DNA of 64,000 nucleotides from Bacillus sp. SORGH_AS_0510 (lineage in GTDB: Bacteria; Bacillota; Bacilli; Bacillales; Cytobacillaceae). The translations under genes were made by a program, and so were the position numbers. The notes below the pieces were generated by a model. The model was not told the DNA's origin, made no database searches, and saw only the letters and a list, made by a program, of their open reading frames with translations. The stretch lies in NCBI RefSeq assembly GCF_030818775.1, contig NZ_JAUTAU010000001.1, forward strand, positions 4,468,001 to 4,532,000, in the 5' to 3' direction. This document shows, in pieces, positions 25,013 through 33,257 of the stretch. Position 1 is the first letter of the stretch. The number at the start of each line of letters is the position of its first letter.

Positions 25013-25085
25013 GTTCCCATCTCCTTTTTAGTAGTTACTAGCACTAGTCAAATGAATGAATGATTGAACTAAGAAGCAGTATTTT

Positions 25086-25099
25086 GGATAGCGCTTTCA
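25086..25099 (-). promoter_or_regulatory. cre box upstream of GHL10 gene
   Basis: On the minus strand TGAAAGCGCTATCC matches cre (TGNAANCGNNNNCA) except for the last base. It sits 74-87 bases before the start codon. Confidence 0.72.
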
Positions 25100-25291
25100 T
25101 TTTATTCGTAAACACAAAACTATTCAAATAATTTTCATGTTTCTAAATAATATGAAATTAGTTTTCATTTTAAAGCAAGTGGCAATTAAATCCAAGGGAC
25201 TTTTTACCTACACAATTCATTTAGGTATAAAAAAACGGTATCTCGATTAACGAAATACCGCTTACTCAATTATTCTATTGTAATTAGCTTG

Positions 25292-25660
25292 TTATACTAA
25301 AAACGCCCCTAACGCCACCATCGCCTTCTTCAAGGCTTGCTCGTAAGCCTTATCCTTACCCACAATATTGCGGAAATCGGCTACATCACGAACAGTGGAG
25401 CGCCCTTCTATTTCATAACCATTATTAAATATTAATAGACAAATTGTAGATTTCTCACTCATCCGATGAAACTTCTTTTCCACAATCATTTCCTCTAGTT
25501 TCGCCCGTTTTTCATCCTTTATCGGCTGGGTACGAGAATAGGGGATCACTATATGATCATACATATGCTTGTTCTTACAGGTGACTAACAGAATCTTTTC
25601 CCCTTTATGTTCGACTAGATTGATTTCCCCGCATTTTGGACAAATACTATCGATGAACAT
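25292..25660 (-). CDS. zinc-ribbon protein with Gp49-like C-terminus
   Basis: About 122 residues from ATG 25660 (AAAAGGGAGAG eight bases upstream). CPKCG and a later CKNKH form a probable one-zinc ribbon at residues ~6-28. The C-terminal VRDVADFRNIVGKDKAYEQALKKAM resembles the end of phage Gp49/Sf6 gene-66-like proteins. Middle positions are charged. It may be a domesticated phage protein; function unknown. No other phage genes are nearby. Confidence 0.6.
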   Translation of the reverse strand: MFIDSICPKCGEINLVEHKGEKILLVTCKNKHMYDHIVIPYSRTQPIKDEKRAKLEEMIVEKKFHRMSEKSTICLLIFNNGYEIEGRSTVRDVADFRNIVGKDKAYEQALKKAMVALGAFLV

Positions 25661-25741
25661 ACGAATCGCTCTCCCTTTTACTTGATTGGTCAATAGGATG
25701 AAAATTTCTTTGCTGTGTTACTTTATATATTTCATATCCAC

Positions 25742-25771
25742 AAAAAAATACCTTCAACGAATCGAAGGTAC
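25742..25771 (-). terminator. terminator of fatty-acid-hydroxylase gene
   Basis: On the minus strand TACCTTC-N8-GAAGGTA followed by TTTTTTTG, 33 bases after the gene stop. Confidence 0.85.
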
Positions 25772-25803
25772 CGCAAATTTAATCTGTTTCTAATCTTACA
25801 AGA

Positions 25804-26412
25804 TTACCTCTTTTCCAAACTCTTCGCTGTCTTGCTCGTTTCAACTTCTTTTTCATCTCTAAACGTACCAAACAAGAAGTCAGCAAACGGCGTACTAACG
25901 CCATACCAGTAGTTTTCATTTTTATAATGATGTAAAATGTGAACCTTTTTTACCCATCTGCCGAATTTCGTCTTTGGCTTCAGCGGCCGGTGTGCTACAT
26001 AATGCTTCCATTCATAGATTAGCAGCATAACCATTAACCCGATTCCAAACGCGACAGTTCCGGTAAAATTACCTGTAAAGAAATAGAATATCGCACAAAT
26101 CATTAGAAAGTTCGGCAGACTGTACCAAATCGGTAGAAACAAAAGCTTTAAATCGTCTGGATACGTATGATGGTCGTAATGAATTCTCTTGAGGAACTTC
26201 AAAAAGAGTGGATTCTTAGGAGTTTTTAAATGAAAGAAAAAGCGATGCGTCAAATATTCACTGAGAGCAAAGGTCAAAAAGCCGATCAAGAAATAATAAC
26301 AAAATACCATCTCTACTCCCACAATAAGCACGTAAATGGAGCCAGAGATCACAAGCAAAAACAGGATGAGAATATCAAAATGCAAAAAGAAGTCTCGATA
26401 AATCTTCTTCAT
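25804..26412 (-). CDS. sterol desaturase/fatty acid hydroxylase family membrane protein
   Basis: 202 residues, four to five membrane helices. Histidine clusters typical of the di-iron family are present: EYLTHRFFFH, RIHYDHHTYPD, EWKHYVAHRPL and VHILHHYKNENYWYGVS. AGGTGAGTGGACC precedes the ATG. Substrate (fatty acid, sterol or carotenoid) cannot be told. Monocistronic, divergent from the EamA transporter. Confidence 0.88.
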   Translation of the reverse strand: MKKIYRDFFLHFDILILFLLVISGSIYVLIVGVEMVFCYYFLIGFLTFALSEYLTHRFFFHLKTPKNPLFLKFLKRIHYDHHTYPDDLKLLFLPIWYSLPNFLMICAIFYFFTGNFTGTVAFGIGLMVMLLIYEWKHYVAHRPLKPKTKFGRWVKKVHILHHYKNENYWYGVSTPFADFLFGTFRDEKEVETSKTAKSLEKR

Positions 26413-26564
26413 GGTCCACTCACCTTTATCTACTATTTTTATAAGTTTATAGTCTTCCAGAAAAAATATGACTAAAATCTAGGCATGTTATTCCTGTAAA
26501 AAAAAACAGTTGTACAATGACAAAAATTGTGATTTTATTAGAAATAATTAGGAGGGGGTTCAAC

Positions 26565-27467
26565 ATGAACGGAAAGATGAGACTCATCATCACCATGCTC
26601 ATTTTTGGCAGCATCGGTGTGTTTGTCAAAAAGATTCACCTGTCTTCAAGTGAAATTGCTTTTTTAAGAGGGGTCATTGGCAGCTTATTCCTGCTTGCTG
26701 CTAGTTTCCTAGTCAAACATAAGCCGTCTTTTAAGGCGTTAAAACAAAATGCCCTACTACTCCTGTTGTCTGGGGCAGCGATCGGCCTAAACTGGATCTT
26801 TTTATTTCAATCCTATCATTACACCACCATTTCCAACGCGACCATCAGCTATTATTTCGCCCCGATCTTTGTGATGATCTTAGCTCCATGGGTGTTAAAA
26901 GAAAAGCTAACAAGCTTAAAGGTTGCTTGTATCGCAATAGCCATGATCGGTCTATTTTTAGTGGTTTATACGGGGGCGGGCAGCCCAAGTGGCGCTCAGA
27001 ACCATGCAGTTGGTATTTTCTACGGCCTGTTAGCGGCTGCGTTCTATGCCAGCATCGTGTTAATGAACAAATTCATCAAAAACTTATCTGGTTTTGAACT
27101 CACCTTAGTGCAGTTAATGGTAGGTGCGATTGTCCTTTTGCCCTATATATTGTGGCAGGGAAATCTTCAGTTTTCTGGATTAGATTCAACCTCTATCATG
27201 TTTATTCTAATTCTCGGAATTGTACATACCGGGTTGGCTTACTTCTTATACTTTACATCTATACAACAGTTAAAAGGGCAAACCATTGCTGTTCTCAGCT
27301 ATATTGATCCAATTTCTGCCGTCATCATTGCAGCAATTTTCTTAAGTGAAAGTATGACATGGATGCAAATTCTCGGTGGCGTCCTCGTTCTCGGCTCTAC
27401 TTTTATAAGTGAACGGCTCGAAGTTAAATTCGCAAAAAACGGGCAAAGCCCCACTACCACATCATAA
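26565..27467 (+). CDS. EamA-family DMT transporter
   Basis: 300 residues with ten membrane helices in two EamA halves (LRGVIGSLFLLAASFLV near residue 35; AIFLSESMTWMQILGGVLVLGSTF near the end). The start is ATG 26565 after AGGAGGGGGTTCAAC. Probably exports a small metabolite; substrate unknown. Followed by a strong terminator shared with the converging RsbR gene. Confidence 0.88.
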   Translation: MNGKMRLIITMLIFGSIGVFVKKIHLSSSEIAFLRGVIGSLFLLAASFLVKHKPSFKALKQNALLLLLSGAAIGLNWIFLFQSYHYTTISNATISYYFAPIFVMILAPWVLKEKLTSLKVACIAIAMIGLFLVVYTGAGSPSGAQNHAVGIFYGLLAAAFYASIVLMNKFIKNLSGFELTLVQLMVGAIVLLPYILWQGNLQFSGLDSTSIMFILILGIVHTGLAYFLYFTSIQQLKGQTIAVLSYIDPISAVIIAAIFLSESMTWMQILGGVLVLGSTFISERLEVKFAKNGQSPTTTS

Positions 27468-27481
27468 ATCGTTAACAAAAT

Positions 27482-27516
27482 AATCCGCCTTCCCAGTGAA
27501 GGCGGATTTTCTTTTT
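27482..27516. terminator. terminator between EamA and RsbR-type genes
   Basis: AATCCGCCTTC and GAAGGCGGATT form an 11-bp stem with a 5-base loop, then TTCTTTTT. Confidence 0.88.
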
Positions 27517-27521
27517 GCCAA

Positions 27522-28343
27522 TTAAACTAAGTATTTATTTAATGTTTGCTGAAGCGTTGCTTTTGTTTCTGTAAACTTAGAAAGATCAATTCCTAAATGA
27601 ACCATGCGTCTCACAAGTTCAGGGCGTAAACCGGTGATGATGGATTTCGCTCCCATCAAGGTGATGCCAACCAACACTTTTTGGAAATGGGAAATAGTGA
27701 TCTCATCCATGTCTGAAATTCCAGATAGATCAATAATCAGTGTAAGAACCCGGAGTCTTGCAATATCCGTTAATACCTTCTCTTCAATAATGTCCATGCG
27801 ATAGGAATCAAACGTGCCAATCAACGGCAACACGGCAACCGTCTCGCTAACAGGAATGATTGGAACCGATAAATGTTCCACTAATTTTCTTTGAGTAAGT
27901 AGTAATTCATCTTTAAAATGAGAATAGCTGATGAAAAACGTATTTAAAAACTCATCAATCCCATCATTAACCTTGTGTTCTAAATCAAAAAAATCATCTT
28001 GAAAACATGTATTTTCATTAATTTGGTCATAAAGCTTAATAAAATGCCATAAAGCTCGTCGGATTGCATGTACCCATTCTAATTTGAACGCAAGAGTTAA
28101 TGAAAACTTTGCCCAAGCAATTCCTTCTTCATTGGCAAAAGAAATGAGTTCATCTTTTCGATCTTCTACAACGTATTGAACAAGCCTTTGTGCATTTTTC
28201 AATAAATCAATATTCCCTTCTCTTAAAATCCCCTCAATATTAGAAGCAACATTGACTGCCTCTGATAAGAGCTTCTGCTGAAACTCTTCCTTATGCTTAT
28301 TAATATATACCGAAATATTTGCCGTATCATAGAACTTTTCCAA
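27522..28343 (-). CDS. RsbR-type stressosome protein with STAS domain
   Basis: About 273 residues from TTG 28343, six bases after AAAGGGGGAG. The N-terminal ~160 residues are a helical, globin-like sensor of the RsbR class (KDELISFANEEGIAWAKFSLTLAFKLEW). The C-terminal ~110 are STAS (VAVLPLIGTFDSYRMDIIEE, LIIDLSGISDMDEITISHF, ITGLRPELVRRMVHLGIDLS). RsbR proteins make up the stressosome that releases the sigma-B activator RsbT. The position of the usual phospho-Thr after the conserved Asp of the STAS loop (VDT in RsbRA) is Glu here. Confidence 0.85.
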   Translation of the reverse strand: MEKFYDTANISVYINKHKEEFQQKLLSEAVNVASNIEGILREGNIDLLKNAQRLVQYVVEDRKDELISFANEEGIAWAKFSLTLAFKLEWVHAIRRALWHFIKLYDQINENTCFQDDFFDLEHKVNDGIDEFLNTFFISYSHFKDELLLTQRKLVEHLSVPIIPVSETVAVLPLIGTFDSYRMDIIEEKVLTDIARLRVLTLIIDLSGISDMDEITISHFQKVLVGITLMGAKSIITGLRPELVRRMVHLGIDLSKFTETKATLQQTLNKYLV

Positions 28344-28512
28344 AACTTGCTCCCCCTTTATGTACACCTCACATAAATAACACATCGTGTATACCCTCAT
28401 TTTGGATGAATAAACCTCATTTGTAAAAAAATTTTATTTTTTCTCATTCACTATATAAAAATTCTTAATTTCAAGTAAATGACATATTCATAGAGTAAAA
28501 AGACAGGACAAG

Positions 28513-29094
28513 GTGATTGTTATTCAGAAATTTATGGCTATGATGATCGGCAGTCTGTTAATAGGAATTGGGGTAAATGGGTTCCTCGTGCCTAATTATT
28601 TGATTGATGGCGGAATCCTGGGTATTGCATTAATTCTTCATTACTTCTTTCATTTCAGAACAGGAATTACAATGGTGGCGTTAAGCCTTCCTATTTGTTT
28701 ATTCGCATCAATGAATGAAAGAGGATATTTTTTTAGTAGTTTACAAGGGTTGTTGGTCTCTTCTATTTTCATTGATTTGCTTGCTCCCCTGCGTACTCAA
28801 TTTGTTGTCTCTCACTTTACAGGAGCTGTAATCGGAGGAATCATTATTGGAATAGGCGTTGGACTAATGCTCAAATATAAGTCAAGCACTGGAGGGACAG
28901 ATTTACTCGCTAAAATCATTTCAAGATCATTTTCCTTAAACTTAGCCCTTGTCATTATCTTCATCGATGGTCTCATTGTTTTAGCAGGTGCTACGGTATT
29001 GTCAGCAGACAGTTTCTTTTATTCATGCGTGGCCATTTCTACAGTAGGCTTAACCACTTCCATCATTGAAGGCGGTTATTTTTTAAATAGGTAA
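28513..29094 (+). CDS. short YitT-family membrane protein
   Basis: 193 residues with five membrane helices; LIGIGVNGFLVPNYLIDGGILGIALI and YKSSTGGTDLLAKIISR are the YitT (DUF161) signature. Usual YitT proteins have a C-terminal DUF2179 domain of ~80 residues, absent here, as in the shorter YitT subgroup. The start is unclear: GTG 28513 has AGGA 5 bases upstream, and ATG 28534 follows AAGGTG at a longer distance. Function of the family is unknown. Confidence 0.75.
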   Translation: MIVIQKFMAMMIGSLLIGIGVNGFLVPNYLIDGGILGIALILHYFFHFRTGITMVALSLPICLFASMNERGYFFSSLQGLLVSSIFIDLLAPLRTQFVVSHFTGAVIGGIIIGIGVGLMLKYKSSTGGTDLLAKIISRSFSLNLALVIIFIDGLIVLAGATVLSADSFFYSCVAISTVGLTTSIIEGGYFLNR

Positions 29095-29211
29095 ATGTCT
29101 AAACCTAGGACAATCATTCTACATAGTATGAAATTGTGTTGACTAGGAATACGAAACACTAAAGCATTATAAAAAATAATTAAATTGCGTGAGTGAGGAG
29201 AATGTTTCTAA

Positions 29212-29949
29212 ATGAAAGAACAAAGACAATACCGCTACGATTTGTTGGAATGGTGTCAAAACCTTTATGCGAATTGGGAATTGACGAAGCCAAGGTTATC
29301 ACAAATCTTTGATCTGGAAAGCTTAGAGGAATGGGAAGGTTCTTGCCTTCAATTACAAGAAATGTTACAAACAGATCAAGAGGCGGGCATTGATGAGTAT
29401 CAGTCAGCGAAACACTTATTTGAACATTGGGAAAGAATGTCCAGCGTGTTGAATGCTTACGAAGATGTTGAAAACCGTTCGGAATTAGACGATCACGCTG
29501 TGGCAGAACATGTGGAAACCGAGGTGGAAGTTGATCACGATATGGAAATAAAGCTGTCCCACTCGCTTGAGGAGTCTTTGGAAAAGGATGATTCTCCAGA
29601 AGAAATGGAATCCGGTATGAATGTAGGGAGTCACTCCCCCCATGAAAATTCATTTGATACGGAGATAGAATCTGATCATCATGTGGAATTTGAAGAGAGC
29701 CATCGATATCGGGATGAATTGTTAACTTGGTGCCTGAACATGTATTCCAATTGGGAAAATATGAAACCCAGATTTTCAAAACTCTTTGATATGGAGAGCC
29801 TAAAGGAATGGGAAGGTTCTTGCCTTCAATTAAAAGAAAAGCTTGAGGCAGATGGAAATGCAGACAGCGAAGATTATCAGACCGCTATCAACCTATTTGA
29901 ACAGTATCAAAATTTAATGAAGGAAACATATGCGTATCAAGAAACTTGA
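29212..29949 (+). CDS. unrecognised protein with internally duplicated domain
   Basis: 245 residues. Two ~80-residue copies, residues 1-82 and ~162-245, share YRxxLLxWCxNxYxNWExxKPR, LFDMESLxEWEGSCLQL and a closing helix. The linker (residues ~85-160) is strongly acidic with many Glu, Asp and His. GAGGAGAATGTTTCTAA precedes the ATG. No signal peptide or membrane helix is seen. No family recognised; the duplication with Trp/Cys/Tyr-rich conserved cores suggests a binding domain used in pairs. Confidence 0.8.
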   Translation: MKEQRQYRYDLLEWCQNLYANWELTKPRLSQIFDLESLEEWEGSCLQLQEMLQTDQEAGIDEYQSAKHLFEHWERMSSVLNAYEDVENRSELDDHAVAEHVETEVEVDHDMEIKLSHSLEESLEKDDSPEEMESGMNVGSHSPHENSFDTEIESDHHVEFEESHRYRDELLTWCLNMYSNWENMKPRFSKLFDMESLKEWEGSCLQLKEKLEADGNADSEDYQTAINLFEQYQNLMKETYAYQET

Positions 29950-29993
29950 TTTTCTATTAAGGGTTCAGAACGATTTATTACGGAAAAGTTTTT

Positions 29994-30020
29994 AAGGATT
30001 GCTTCTGCAATCCCTTTTTT
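29994..30020 (+). terminator. terminator of duplicated-domain gene
   Basis: AAGGATTGC-TTCT-GCAATCC followed by CTTTTTT. Confidence 0.88.
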
Positions 30021-30040
30021 ATTAAAATCACCTTCAATAG

Positions 30041-30325
30041 TTAATCATTGTTATATTTATTTCTGAATGCCAAAAAAGTGGTTTTTAATGAAGCATACGA
30101 TCCGATTGCTGCCGATCCATAAAACCATCCCATAAAAACCCCAGCAAATAGGTGATGGCGATGACTAATAAAAATGGAAATACCTAATCCCAAAATTGTT
30201 GCAACAGTAGGTATGAATGTTCTTGGAACTTTTAGAAAAATTTTGATTAGCTGTGTCAGCACCAAGACTAGTGGTACGGCAATGACAGCATCCCAAAAAT
30301 TTGTATGTATTGTTGGAAAATCCAT
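30041..30325 (-). CDS. small holin-like membrane protein
   Basis: 94 residues with three hydrophobic segments (AVIAVPLVLVLTQLIKIFL, FIPTVATILGLGISIFIS, AGVFMGWFYGSAAIGSYAS), the layout of small phage-holin-like proteins of Bacillus. AAAGGTGTGAAGTAA precedes the ATG. No endolysin is nearby, so a prophage role is not supported; it may be a chromosomal holin-like protein. Confidence 0.6.
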   Translation of the reverse strand: MDFPTIHTNFWDAVIAVPLVLVLTQLIKIFLKVPRTFIPTVATILGLGISIFISHRHHLFAGVFMGWFYGSAAIGSYASLKTTFLAFRNKYNND

Positions 30326-30513
30326 TTACTTCACACCTTTAAATTGACTTATGATTCAACAATATTTTATCCATTTATTATCAACCTATAATTTTTGACG
30401 AAAAAAATAAATCTCTATAAAAGGCATAAAAAGAATAATCCCCTTCAGAAGGAACAAAATAACACCCATACTAAAGTTTTCATTCATTATGATGTTTTGC
30501 AAGGGAGAAAGTG

Positions 30514-31215
30514 ATGTCAGGGCCATTAGAAATCATTTTTAGAACCTTAACAGCCTTTATTATTTTATGGATATTCGTCCATATGCTCGGGAAACAGACG
30601 ATTTTTCAAAAAACCTACCACCTATTTATCGCAACTATTACCATGGGCACTATTGCGGGGAACCTAGCCTTTAATCATAATATTAGCTTCCTATACTTTA
30701 TCCTTGCATTTGCTATTATGGGTACTGTTATTTTTACATTAAATATCCTTTCTGTGAAAAACCATCACTTACGGGCATTGATTTCGGGGCAACCCACGAC
30801 ATTAATTCATGAAGGGAAGATCATGGAGGGCTCATTAAAAAAGATTGGTTATTCATTAGATCTTCTAAAGCAGGAATTACGTAGCAAAGATATCTTTAAC
30901 ATCGAAGAAGTTGAGTGGGCGATCCTAGAGGTAAGCGGCTCTTTGTCTGTATTAAAAAAAGCCGAGTACCAATATGTAACGCGGAAAGATTTACAATTAT
31001 CCCTTACCCCCAATAAGATACCAGTTGAGCTCGTCATCAATGGTAAGATTCTGTTAGACAGCCTTACCAACTCATCATATACAGAAGATTGGCTACAGGC
31101 TGAACTCCAAAAAAGGAACATTAAGGTTCCTGATATCCTATACGCAGTGGTGGGGACACAAGGAAATCTTTATATAGATTTATATCAAGACCATAACATG
31201 ACGCAGCAATCTTAA
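30514..31215 (+). CDS. DUF421 (YetF/YrbG-like) membrane protein
   Basis: 233 residues. Three N-terminal membrane helices (LIIFRTLTAFIILWIFVHMLGK-like, then two more) precede the cytoplasmic DUF421 region with LRALISGQPTTLIHEGKI and ELRSKDIFNIEEVEWAILEVSGSLSV. ATG 30514 is favoured over GTG 30511 by spacing from AAGGGAG. DUF421 proteins of Bacillus are integral membrane proteins of unknown role, some linked to spores. Confidence 0.87.
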   Translation: MSGPLEIIFRTLTAFIILWIFVHMLGKQTIFQKTYHLFIATITMGTIAGNLAFNHNISFLYFILAFAIMGTVIFTLNILSVKNHHLRALISGQPTTLIHEGKIMEGSLKKIGYSLDLLKQELRSKDIFNIEEVEWAILEVSGSLSVLKKAEYQYVTRKDLQLSLTPNKIPVELVINGKILLDSLTNSSYTEDWLQAELQKRNIKVPDILYAVVGTQGNLYIDLYQDHNMTQQS

Positions 31216-31236
31216 ACTGATGGCTGCGTTTCGTAT
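31201..31236 (+). terminator. weak terminator after DUF421 gene
   Basis: ACGCAGC and GCTGCGT with a 15-base loop, followed by TTCGT; the U run is short. The left arm overlaps the end of the gene. Confidence 0.45.
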
Positions 31237-31297
31237 TGGCTTAGAAAAGTGCCGCTACTGTATTATAATGTAAACATGTAAGACTGGAGTTGATAGA

Positions 31298-32212
31298 ATG
31301 AGCCAGCCATGGTCGCCAGAAAGAGTCATTTCAGAACGAGAAGCTATAGAGTTGATTGAAAAACAGTTCGCGCAGCTGAAACCCGCATCCCTAAAGGTAT
31401 TGGGTGAGGGCTTTGATAATACGGTATTTCTTGTAAACCAACAATATGTTTTTCGTTTTCCTAGAAAGGAACTAGCAGCCAGCTTGATTCAAACCGAGAA
31501 CCGACTTCTTCCGGTGATTGAGCCATTGCTACCAATTCCCATACCGAACCCTAAGTATCGAGGCACACCAGAAGGAGATTATCCATGGCCTTTCGGAGGT
31601 TACGAAATCTTACCTGGAAAAACACCTGCCAAGCTGACAAAGGAACAGCGAATGTTGTCAGTAAAACCTTTGGCGCAATTTTTACGGACCCTGCATGATT
31701 TTCCCTTGATTGAAGCGAAAAAACTACAAGTACCTTATGACCAAATAGAACGGATGAATATTATTAAAAGAAAGCCCCTGCTTGAAGGGAATATAGAAAA
31801 GGCACGGAACAAGGACCTAATTGACCAACATACTGTGGAACTGTTGGAATCGTTTCTTTCGACCATCAAAAGTCCATTAGAGGATGACACGAAGACACTC
31901 GTTCATGGAGATTTACATATCCGCAATATGCTAGTAAATAATACTGGACAGATTTCTGCAATGATTGATTGGGGCGATACCCATATCGGCCACCCTGCGG
32001 TAGATTTATCGATTGTTTATAGCTTTCTACCAGCAGAAGGCCGAGAACTATTTTTCCGTTTATATGGTGATGTTCAACTTGAAGTGAAAAAAGTAGCCAG
32101 GTTTAAAGCCATTTACTCGCTTCTTGTCCTTCTATTATACGGGGAGGACCTCATGGATAAAGGCTTAGTGGAAGAAAGTCGTTCGACTCTGCTTTTAGCA
32201 TTAGAAGGATGA
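31298..32212 (+). CDS. aminoglycoside-phosphotransferase-family kinase
   Basis: 304 residues of the APH fold. GEGFDNTVFLVNQQYVFRFPRK is the nucleotide-binding lobe, LVHGDLHIRNMLVN the catalytic Brenner motif and MIDWGDTHIGHPAVDLS the metal-binding loop. The pattern resembles APH(2'')/macrolide kinase-like proteins, but in Bacillus many act on unknown hydroxylated metabolites; resistance should not be assumed. Monocistronic. Confidence 0.85.
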   Translation: MSQPWSPERVISEREAIELIEKQFAQLKPASLKVLGEGFDNTVFLVNQQYVFRFPRKELAASLIQTENRLLPVIEPLLPIPIPNPKYRGTPEGDYPWPFGGYEILPGKTPAKLTKEQRMLSVKPLAQFLRTLHDFPLIEAKKLQVPYDQIERMNIIKRKPLLEGNIEKARNKDLIDQHTVELLESFLSTIKSPLEDDTKTLVHGDLHIRNMLVNNTGQISAMIDWGDTHIGHPAVDLSIVYSFLPAEGRELFFRLYGDVQLEVKKVARFKAIYSLLVLLLYGEDLMDKGLVEESRSTLLLALEG

Positions 32213-32242
32213 ATATGTGATGTTCCTTATAGTCTTTTTTTG

Positions 32243-32268
32243 TTATAACTAATTATAATTAGTTATAA
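32243..32268. promoter_or_regulatory. 26-bp perfect palindrome before modA-like gene
   Basis: The half-site TTATAACTAATTA is followed at once by its exact reverse complement. It lies 20 bases before the modA-like start, overlapping where a promoter or operator would be. It has no U tail and no loop, so it looks like a protein-binding site rather than a terminator. Confidence 0.7.
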
Positions 32269-32287
32269 ATAATTTTAGGAGACGACA

Positions 32288-33076
32288 ATGAACAAACGAT
32301 TTATTTTATTTTTTTCAATGATACTGCTTTTATTTGCAATGACAGGTTGCTCGAGTAAGGAACAAACTAAAAAGCTAGAAGAACAGAAAGTAGAAATAAC
32401 GATTTCAGCAGCGGCTAGTTTACAAGATGCCTTAACTGAAATTAATGCAGCATTTAAAAAGGACCACCCCAATATCGTCGTAAACTATAACTTTGGAGGT
32501 TCAGGAGCCCTCCAACAGCAAATCTCTCAAGGTGCACCCGTTGATCTATTCTTCTCTGCTGCAGAAGACAAATTTGATAAGCTCGTAACCGATGGACTGA
32601 TTGAAAAAAGCAAAGGACTCGATTTAGTCGGCAATGAATTGGTGTTAGTCATCCCTAAGAATTCCAATAAAAAAATCCAAGCATTCGAAGACCTGCCAAA
32701 AGCTAATCGAATTTCCATCGGTACCCCGGAAGCTGTGCCTGCAGGTCAATATGCAAAGGACACTTTAGGAAACCTACGTGTTTGGAAAAATGTTGAAGGG
32801 AAAGTGGTCTTTGCTAAGGATGTTCGCCAAGTGCTTACATATGTAGAGACGGGCAATGTGGACGCGGGAATTGTATATAAAACGGACGCATTGATTTCAA
32901 AAAAGGTTAAAATCGTCGCAACTGCTGCGGAAAACACTCACGCTCCTATTGTTTATCCTTTAGGAGTAATAAAAAAATCTTCCCATTCCAAAGAATCGCA
33001 ACTATTCTATGATTATCTGCAAAACGAAAAGTCGATGAAGACTTTTGAAAAGTATGGATTTAAGAGTCTAAAGTAA
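32288..33076 (+). CDS. modA: ModA-like molybdate-binding lipoprotein, orphan
   Basis: 262 residues. The signal ends in lipobox AMTGC. The body has the ModA features VEITISAAASLQDALTEI, VNYNFGGSGALQQQISQGAPVDLFFSA and TGNVDAGIVYKTDA. It binds molybdate or tungstate outside the membrane and would need ModB and ModC. Here it is followed by a terminator and unrelated genes, so the permease and ATPase are elsewhere or lost. AGGAGACGACA precedes the ATG. Confidence 0.87.
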   Translation: MNKRFILFFSMILLLFAMTGCSSKEQTKKLEEQKVEITISAAASLQDALTEINAAFKKDHPNIVVNYNFGGSGALQQQISQGAPVDLFFSAAEDKFDKLVTDGLIEKSKGLDLVGNELVLVIPKNSNKKIQAFEDLPKANRISIGTPEAVPAGQYAKDTLGNLRVWKNVEGKVVFAKDVRQVLTYVETGNVDAGIVYKTDALISKKVKIVATAAENTHAPIVYPLGVIKKSSHSKESQLFYDYLQNEKSMKTFEKYGFKSLK

Positions 33077-33096
33077 TTTATTATAATTACAAGTAT

Positions 33097-33128
33097 AGCC
33101 CCTTTCAATTAAGGGGCTCACTTTTTTT
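33097..33128 (+). terminator. terminator of modA-like gene
   Basis: AGCCCCTT-TCAATT-AAGGGGCT then CACTTTTTTT. It overlaps the end of the in-frame extension described at 33105-33257 on the other strand. Confidence 0.88.
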
Positions 33129-33257
33129 AATCCCATATTTGTGGGTTTTCATGATTTCATCGATGGTTGCACTGCATTTAAGCAGCCTTCCATTTGTAGC
33201 AAATACATTTATCGTGGCAGATTGACTATTGATTTGGCTAATTCCATAATGGTGTAC
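33105..33257 (-). pseudogene. coding-like remnant in frame after the ABC permease stop
   Basis: Directly after the permease TAA the same frame stays open for 50 codons and reads protein-like (ISQINSQSATINVFATNG..., then TIDEIMKTHKYGIKKSE). It has no start codon and no ribosome site. It is less G+C-rich than the permease, so it looks like the tail of an older host gene cut by insertion of the ABC cassette. No family recognised. Confidence 0.4.

Noticed and set aside
29180..29779. Minus-strand ORF of ~199 codons opposite the duplicated-domain gene
   Set aside because: The plus strand has the ribosome site, terminator and a clear internal protein duplication; the minus frame has a Pro/Ser/His-rich shadow composition.
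30041..30325. The holin-like gene as part of a prophage
   Set aside because: No endolysin, capsid, tail or integrase gene lies within several kilobases.
31298..32212. Calling the APH-fold protein an antibiotic resistance gene
   Set aside because: The fold is clear but this family in Bacillus includes many metabolite kinases, and no mobile context or known resistance signature is present.
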